DNA of 64,000 nt, taken from the NCBI GenBank assembly GCA_014904845.1, contig MU119264.1, forward strand, positions 1 through 64,000, written 5' to 3'. This document shows, one piece after another, positions 57,162 through 64,000 of the stretch; within the stretch, counting starts at the first letter, position 1, and every line of letters starts with the position of its first letter. The notes under the pieces were generated by a model. The model did not search any database and had not been told where the DNA came from. It worked only from the letters and a program-made list of their open reading frames with translations. Made by a program: the position numbers and the translations under genes. The DNA comes from Acephala macrosclerotiorum. Its lineage: Eukaryota; Ascomycota; Leotiomycetes; Helotiales; Mollisiaceae.

Positions 57162-58376
57162 ATGGCACAACCATGCCCATCCTGCCAGGTCCACCTTGCC
57201 GACACGTCCTGCGATACCTGCACTCTAAAAGACTACTGCTCACCCACCTGCCGCGCCTCAAACCTTGTCCTCCATCGCTCCCTCTGCAAACCCTACTGGT
57301 CTCCTATGCGACCGCCCCGCCCACCACGAGTAACACTCGGTCTCTACATCCCGCAAGCTGGTCAACCAACCTTCCGCTTCGTCAGATACGAGCGTGACGA
57401 GCATGGTATCGTTCGTCCCGATCTCAAGCCTTTGCTTGGTACTAAAGACCCGACGCGTACTCTCCTGACTTGGAGCGTAACTCGGAACAAAGAGTTGCCG
57501 TATACGTTGCAATTGTATCAATTGCCTGGGAAGCAGATGGTGAACGGTTTTGCATACCAGGCGGCTATGGATACAGGCTATTCGAGGCACTGGGGAGGAC
57601 CGATGGTTGTTCTTGCCACTGAGAATCAAAATTGTGCGATGGATGAGCCAGTTTGGAGAGATGTAGTAGTTGAGGATTTGAGGTGGATATTTGATTATTG
57701 GAGGTATGGGGATGAGCCTTTGCCGTTTGGAGGCGTGAGGGGTGAGAAGATTGTTGTGACGCCGGAGATGGGTATTTCTGGGGTACAGAATGGGATTTCT
57801 GATACGGGAAGGGTGACGGCGGTGGGAGGGAGGAGTATTAAGGCGGTTATTATTTGTTGCCAGGAGGAGAGGAAGGTGCGAGGGACATTTGTGGAGGCGC
57901 CGATTGGGATTGATCATCCGATTTTTAGGGAGAGTCCTACTCAGATCTCGAAGAAGATGGAGTTGCCTCTGTTAATGTACAAGTTCCCAGTTCAAGCAAC
58001 TGCTCCAGGGCTGGACGACAAGGAGTTCAGAAATCCCGAAGCATCAGCTCTGCAACGCATCTTGGACGTCGACGATCCTGGCTGGGGACTTGTTGCAGAT
58101 GAATATTTCGGGAACATTGGCAGTGTGTTGGTCGTCCGTGCAGACAGGAAGGATCTTGATGTTAAGCAGGTCGACATGCTGGTGGGTTTCTGCGTCATGG
58201 GTCTGGGATATCATATGGACTTGGCGATGAAGGAGGACAAGGAGGACTCGAAGAAGAGAGTCACCAATGATTTGACGAGCAAGTCTGTTTTTAATGGGTT
58301 CTTTGAGGAGAAAAGACGAGCCTTGAGATGGAGAGATACGTCATGGGAGGGTGTGAAGAGTCCATACAATGTTTGA
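57162..58376 (+). CDS. MYND zinc-finger protein, third paralogue
   Basis: A single-exon gene of 404 residues starting MAQPCPSCQVHLADTSCDTC. The N-terminal MYND finger continues as LKDYCSPTCRASNLVLHRSLC. The body shares order and motifs with the gene at 52086: WRDVVVEDLRWIFDYWRYGD, IGIDHPIF, PTQISKKMELPLLMYKF, and VVRADRKDLDVKQVDMLVGF. It is about 60 residues shorter, mainly in the finger-proximal part. With the intact copy at 52086 and the broken copy at 49880-51158, it makes a local family split by an RRM gene. Function unknown. Confidence 0.85.
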   Translation: MAQPCPSCQVHLADTSCDTCTLKDYCSPTCRASNLVLHRSLCKPYWSPMRPPRPPRVTLGLYIPQAGQPTFRFVRYERDEHGIVRPDLKPLLGTKDPTRTLLTWSVTRNKELPYTLQLYQLPGKQMVNGFAYQAAMDTGYSRHWGGPMVVLATENQNCAMDEPVWRDVVVEDLRWIFDYWRYGDEPLPFGGVRGEKIVVTPEMGISGVQNGISDTGRVTAVGGRSIKAVIICCQEERKVRGTFVEAPIGIDHPIFRESPTQISKKMELPLLMYKFPVQATAPGLDDKEFRNPEASALQRILDVDDPGWGLVADEYFGNIGSVLVVRADRKDLDVKQVDMLVGFCVMGLGYHMDLAMKEDKEDSKKRVTNDLTSKSVFNGFFEEKRRALRWRDTSWEGVKSPYNV

Positions 58377-59344
58377 CTGCTCGTTGGTCTGACCACACCT
58401 AGATGTTCGGGGAAGCATGCAGAAACCGAAACGAACCCCAGCAAATTTGCGGGTTAGCCACAGTCTCCACTTGGACGCCACACGTCTCAGCATTTCAACC
58501 AACCTCCAATTTTTCCCTCCTGTGAACCTTTTCTCATCAAAAACAATGTCCCCAAGAATCCTCTTGTCAAAATTGGAGCAAGTCTACCTCTCATCGATCA
58601 CATGCATCCCATCTCTCCAAGGGCCTCCGGAGATCCCCCCAGATCTACCTTTGACACCGGACAGACCCCTCGGCATACCGGCTCCTAACTCCAACAATCT
58701 AGAATTCCAAAAGCTGGAGAAGTGGAGCCTCAAGCCCCTCTCCTCGATACTCAGTCCTAAAACTCTTTCTATTTTCCACTAGGTTACGTTTCCCTCTTCT
58801 ACAATTGGATGCTTTCGAAGTCTCGGACATCTTAAACTGAAATACCCTAAGCACAACTGAGTACGAGATGCGGCTTCTACAACTGTCGACCGACGAGGAC
58901 AAATGACAATGTGGCGCTTGGGATCTAGTTGAGTGCCGAATCGTCAAGTGATGGGACCGGCTACTAGTCAGATTCTGTTTTGGGGGAAGGAATTGTAGAT
59001 CTTCCTCTTCGTTCTGTGGAAGATGGGTACCGGATCAAGATCCCGGGAAGATGGAGTTTGGTGGATCATGGAGGATGCTATACCGAGGACTCATGTGGAT
59101 TTGAAAGTTGGAGAATTAATTATAAGTCTTCTGTTTTTCTGCCTGTGCCTGCTGCTTTCTTGTTCCTCAAAAGCCTCTCGTTTCTCTTGAATCTTCTGCG
59201 AAGAAAGTCAAGATATACCAAACTCCCACCCTTCTGCAGAGCAAGGCTTAATCCAAGCCAAACGAAACCAAAACTCCCTTCAAATTACAAGACACCCATA
59301 TCCTTCCTTCAACAAAATAAAAAAAAGCCAAACTTTCTTGCAAT
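58377..59344. other. Intergenic region with a doubtful small frame
   Basis: A 78-codon plus-strand frame at 58546-58782 (MSPRILLSKLEQVYLSSITC...) is Pro/Leu-rich and might be a small gene, but it has no family. The rest is the leader of the small secreted protein gene. Confidence 0.3.
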
Positions 59345-59593
59345 ATGCAACCCCTCAACCTCCTGCTCGCCACTTTATCCCTCATTCCAGCCATAATCGC
59401 CACACCGATCGAGTTTCGAGCCCTAGAAACAAGACAAGAAGGAGCTGGAGCTGGCAGGACCGGAGCAGGTACAATCATCACATCACCGAACGGAGTAGAG
59501 TGTACAGGTGATAGCAGCGGTGTTACTCTTGGGGATGTTGTGGGGAATCTTGTGGGTTGTGGTGGTGTGGGGGGTTTGTTGGGTGGGAAGTAA
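59345..59593 (+). CDS. Small secreted glycine-rich protein
   Basis: An 82-residue single-exon protein. Residues 1-20 (MQPLNLLLATLSLIPAIIAT) form a clear signal peptide. The mature part has EFRALETRQEGAGAG, then a Gly-rich C-terminus (VVGNLVGCGGVGGLLGGK) and only two cysteines. There is a single-Arg site rather than a dibasic Kex2 site. Such proteins are candidates for cell-wall, surface or effector-like roles, but the sequence alone does not show which. It is convergent with GPI2, whose stop is 200 bp away. Confidence 0.7.
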   Translation: MQPLNLLLATLSLIPAIIATPIEFRALETRQEGAGAGRTGAGTIITSPNGVECTGDSSGVTLGDVVGNLVGCGGVGGLLGGK

Positions 59594-59794
59594 AGTGGCG
59601 AAGAGTGCAGAGGAAGGGATTGGAAAATGGGGCTGGAGATTTGGATTGAGATTGTGAGAGATTAGGGCGAGTGAACGGAAAAGGATGGAGATGAGGACCC
59701 GTATATAGGCTTGGAGGAGCTGTCACTTAGTGTTGCATACCACATCACAATTCCACACATTCAAATGCAAGAGATTCCGGCGTCGTATTACCCA

Positions 59795-61240
59795 CTAATA
59801 CTCCTCCCAATGCCTCCTAATAATCGGCCTTGCAGGATCCCACGGCCCATGAATCTCATTCTTATATTTTTGCAACCCAATCAACCACCAACTACATCCA
59901 CCCATTGCGAGACCCGTAATCACAACCCCAATAACCAACCCCATCAGTCCACTCTTCCATGGCCAATCCCAGATCCCCTCTCCATCTCCTCCTCGTCCCA
60001 ATATAACACCAATCCCACCCCCAGCACCGAGTACCAAGGCAGTAGTAAGAGCAACATGGCCCCTCCACGTCCTCTGCCTAGCATACCGTCTAAACACCGG
60101 AAACAATCCAAAAACTTCAATACTAAACAATGTAAGACTAAACACCTGTCCCGTACTCGGCAATCTCGACGCAAGCACAGTAGAAGCCATCAAAGCGGCA
60201 TTCGTGCTTAAACTAGCAGGTATATTCTTAATCCCGGCTTTCATAGACGAGCTCGATACGGCAGGGGTACCATAGTCGAAAAAGAAAATGTTTATCGCGA
60301 AGAGGAGGAAGGACATTGCCCAGATGGAATCGGAGGACGTGGATCTAGTTAGGGATTTGAGGATTGGTGAGAGGCCAAGGAGAGTGAAGTAGATGAGGAG
60401 CGCGGATTTCGCGGTACTGAGACGGAGGGAGGTACGTGGGGAGAGGGGTTTGGAGTTTGGTGAGAAATTATTTGGAGCCGTTCGTGGTGTAGGGCCTTGG
60501 GTTGAAGCTGTAGAGTGGATTGAGGATGCGGATGCGGAGTGGGAGTGTCGTGCTGATAGACCATTTTGTGGGATGTTGAGGTTCGAGACTGAACTGGATG
60601 CTGAGGCTGGTTGGGTGAGGATTGGAGGTGAGGGCTTAGAGTCTTCTTGCCCTACCCACCAATCCCAGATTCCCCATCCTAGGAGTGTTCCGAAGGATCC
60701 CCATCCTACTACTGCTCCGGGAGATATGCCCTTTTCGTAGATGCCGACGAAGCAGACGATGAAGATTATGACGGAGCAGACGTGTTGAACGATGACGGTG
60801 GAGTCTGCGACGAGGGGCCAGAAGTCGTAAGGTTGGAGTCGCGGGTTTCGCTGGAGATGTTCGAGGAAGGTTGCTTGGTCGGTGTAATTGTCTGGGTCTG
60901 CGAAGTGTGAGTATAATTCGTAGAAGTTATGGGATCATGACGGACATGATTGCTTCACCCAGAGGAGTTTCTTCCAAACGCCTTTCCTCCTTCTACTTGC
61001 GCTTCGATTCCTTACTGTATGCCTCTCTCTTGGCAATCGCGCAGCGGCGCTTGGTCCATTAGGAACGCGCACTTCTGTCAGTCGTCGTGGTGGTGATCCT
61101 TGGTAGATGGCATCTTCGGGTGTGAGGAGGGATCGGTCGGTAGTGGTACGAGGATAGGGTGGCAGAGTGGTACTGCGTGTGAGAGGAGGAAGAGGTTCAG
61201 TGACGGTTGCAGTTGTGGGGGGTGCCTGGTTGGGCACCAT
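59795..61240 (-). CDS. GPI2: GPI2/PIG-C, subunit of GPI-N-acetylglucosaminyltransferase
   Basis: ER membrane subunit of the complex that starts GPI-anchor synthesis by adding GlcNAc to phosphatidylinositol. Two exons (61240-60946, 60897-59795) give about 465 residues. After a Pro/Thr/Arg-rich N-terminus the family opening KKLLWVKQSYPDNYTDQATF is formed exactly across the intron. Then come NPRLQPYDFWPLVADSTVIV and QH. Hydrophobic helices, a Ser-rich insertion of about 80 residues (PQNGLSARHSHSASASSIH) and further helices follow: SDSIWAMSFLLFAINIFFFD, NAALMASTVLASRLPS, LFSIEVFGLFPVFRRY. The end WSWWLIGLQKYKNEIHGPWD-like segment (CSWWLIGLQKYKNEIHGPWD) is the strongest family mark. Essential housekeeping gene in fungi. 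Confidence 0.93.
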
Positions 61241-64000
61241 CTTGTGCTGATGGACGCGTGTGTATAATGGAAGGAAAATGTTCAGCCTTGTGGTCTTTTC
61301 ATTTGCCAATTTGGCTCGTTCGCTTGACGTAATTCCGAGGCTGAAGCCCTAGCTCATGAGTTGGGAACGTATCATATATTGGATTGGAGAGTGAGTAAAT
61401 TGAGTTCCAATTCCGAGTCCTAGTTACTTTCTGAGGTAGCGTAATTACTTGAACTCTCTCGACTACGGAGGTGCTTCGAAACGTATCTCGGGAGGGAGAA
61501 GATTTGGTCGGTCACGTGAACCAAAATCTACTGTTTTCTAACAAGTATTCCTCTTTCATGTGTAGGATGAATTCACATGCACTGAGCTTTCAGCCAATGC
61601 TGAGACCTCGTATTCTTTGAATCTCATGCTTCACCACACCGAAGTCATTAGGTAAAAAAAAAATCAATATCATGTGATCCGTGCATCAATGCGCCTCATC
61701 CCCTTTCCTCTTCGGTTAGCCTTACTGTTCACCTTCCTAATTAGGAGATGAGGATGCCATCTCTGATCAGAACTGCCGCATCTGCTGGTATTCACGATTG
61801 GATGCCAACTCTCCCTTCGGTCCGAGCCAGCTCTTTAATCAATGCAGTGCCGAACGAATGTGTCCCGAGATTGGCAACATTTTATATTGTTGCCTTCCTT
61901 GCCGTACAGCTATGCGTAATTCCCAATCCTTCAACACGACGCACCTTGGCAGGTAAGCAAGAAATTGTCCACTCTGGCTCGAGTTCGCCTAGAGCTTCCC
62001 TCAAGCAATGCCAAGCCTTTTGATGTTCACTGCCAAGTGATTCATATTCGTCATGATCTCACCATTCGACCCTTCACTTCATCCCAAATCGTCCCAAATC
62101 CGATCACCATGCTTCTAAAAACCAGATATTCAAGTGACGCTCCAGGCTCTCAGACCGATACAATGGCCCAAACCCTGTGACGATCCCCCTTTCCCTTTGT
62201 ATTGAAAGAGTTTCAAGATCTCCTCCACTCAAAGAAAACATTAAAGAATTTACCTCACCGATAAAATGTGCCGCCGGAGCATTTCCATCAGATCAACTTG
62301 AAGTCCACGTGCAAAGCAAGTAAGAAATTTAGAAAATGAACCGAGTGGAACAGGTATAAGAACGGAAAAAAGTGGATTGGCAACGAAACAAAATACAAAA
62401 CAGGCAGGAGAAAGAGGCATTTAATTCTCCAAACAAAATAGCGAATAATGCTATGCTCGTGTTGCAACATTTGAGTTTTAAACGTATCAAATTATTTAAT
62501 CGCTTGATTTCGCTCTGCTGAACAATTCGTGATTACGGGGTTATCCCAATCTGTCCACCAAGGCTGAGCTCGGTACTAGGATTTCAATCCTTTTAGGCAC
62601 GCGACAGCTTCTTGAAAATCGAAGTCAAAAGCCGACACAAGTTTCAAAGCTTGCGATGAATCGCCGAAGACAATTGATGGCCGTGCTGTCTTGGCACTTT
62701 GGGGTTCTAACAATGAGGTCGTGAGAGAATGTCATTTTGTTTGACTTGGCGGTTTCGTGCATTGGGAAAGTTAGCGTCCTTGGCTGGTAGAGCGGGTACA
62801 ATATTTCTGGACATGGGCGCCAGTCAAGGGTCTCCCAAGGCTGTGCGATCTGAGTTTGCAGGGGAGCAGGCCCATGAGGAGCAAATCGAAATGGGGAAAA
62901 AATACCTGGATAATTGTAATAGCAGAGAACCTTATTTTAGCCTACCATGAGAGATGGACTGGCGGAGAATCCGAACACGACGTCGCGATCGAATGGCCAA
63001 GATCTTCAGCGATCGATGATGACATTGTTGAAGAATAAGCAGTGAGGAGGTGACTCGTCGGACATCAATTGAGAACGTGCGAATTTTCAGCAATCACGTT
63101 TTCAGCCCTCTCATTCGATTCGAGGAAAAAAGTGTTCCAGAACGATTGCGGCGTCAATGCCAAGAATCTCAGTCCTGCACGTGTGTTGGCCAGAAGCTCA
63201 GCCATTGTCCTCAGCTCATAATAATAACGATGGTCAGCAAAGCCACAAGTGGAGAACTTCCAGAAGCTTTTGCATTGGGCAGGATTCGATTAGCATTGCA
63301 ACCGCGGGAGAAGGCTGAAAGGCGTATTGTGCCTTCCTTATCTGATCATCTGGCACTATAATTGATTATCTCGAATGATTCAGTTGTTCTTTTCCGCGGC
63401 TGCACTGACAACTGAAGGAGGCTTACTGTCGTGGTGCCGAATTGTCTCGGTTTACGGTCGATTTACCCTAGCCAGTGAATAGTCGCGGGATATATTAGGC
63501 TCTAGGCCCGATCCATCTCTTCTTAGCGGATGAATATGGGGTTAATACTGTTTTAATTCTGGCCCTAGTCTGGATCTGGATCTGCTGCCCCTGTCCTCGA
63601 GATCCGTATCTGGGCTCAGCCGTCCAACCATGTGCACGGCTGATGATGGAGAATGTCACTTGGAGCAGCAAAAGCCGTCTCACAGTTTCTCCCCCGGGTC
63701 AAACCAAAGACAAGGAGATGACCGAGCTGCAGGAGGCGTTTCCGCAACCATGATACTCATACCCCGTCAGCTGGCTATTGTGTTAAAGGCTGCAGCCTCC
63801 CTCCTTTGTACGAGTATCACCTTATCGATTCACGATTCGACGTTGACGGTTGCAACATCTCACGAGCACAAAGGAAGTCGACGATTAAGATTCGACAGTA
63901 GGACAAGACAGCATTGCGATTGCTGAGGCGGAAGATAATTATTCTTGGACGAAATACCCATTGGCATCAACCTCGACGATATTCATTGTTTGGCAGAACT
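61241..64000. other. Right-end region, no convincing gene
   Basis: About 2.8 kb with only short frames on both strands and no domain, transposase or RNA motif. An A-run lies near 61653-61662. A gene may begin beyond the window edge. Confidence 0.4.

Noticed and set aside
57258..57917. Long minus-strand frame opposite the third MYND gene
   Set aside because: It mirrors the codon structure of the plus-strand gene, has no domain, and is an antisense shadow.

Overview
The window is nuclear DNA from a filamentous ascomycete (Pezizomycotina). Genes carry 1-7 short introns, mostly about 45-65 nt with GT-AG borders. The gene families are typically fungal: a QRRRW chitin synthase, GPI2, a LaeA-like methyltransferase, Zn2Cys6 factors, a secreted glutaminase A and a tyrosinase. 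Repeats and pseudogenes show tryptophan codons turned into stops, which resembles repeat-induced point mutation. The class or species cannot be fixed from the sequence alone.

Layout. 1-11.6 kb is a cluster of redox and transport genes: an MFS exporter (-), an FAD-linked oxidase (+), a three-part FAD monooxygenase/acetoacetate-decarboxylase fusion (+), an SDR (-) and a cupin (+). No polyketide or peptide synthase lies in the window. 13.5-20.9 kb has a chitin synthase, a C2H2 + Zn2Cys6 transcription factor and a disordered hypothetical protein. 21.7-24.8 kb has two methyltransferases on the minus strand. 25.6-32.1 kb is decayed: a broken GH2 beta-mannosidase, gene fragments, and a pogo/Fot1-like transposon with inverted ends and many stops, followed by two abutting GC-rich hairpins. 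32.5-42.1 kb has a DUF7730-like gene, a MITE, a tyrosinase, a damaged Zn2Cys6 factor, a DJ-1/PfpI protein and a DUF3712 membrane protein. 45.3-48.0 kb has a 9-bp minisatellite next to glutaminase A. 49.9-58.4 kb holds three diverged MYND-finger paralogues, one broken, plus an RRM protein. 59.3-61.2 kb holds a small secreted protein and GPI2. The last 2.7 kb shows no convincing gene.

Most notable items: (1) the continuous 709-residue monooxygenase-ADC fusion inside a PKS-less metabolic cluster; (2) two loci 28 kb apart (about 9.4-9.6 and 37.2-37.4 kb) that share a TATA-like block, two hairpins with compensatory base changes and a downstream T-run, which looks like an undescribed small RNA or short-repeat family; (3) the MYND family with an in-frame stop in the middle of one zinc finger; (4) a pair of related MITEs 30 kb apart.

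All gene models were spliced by eye. Exon borders were chosen so that reading frame and family motifs stay continuous.
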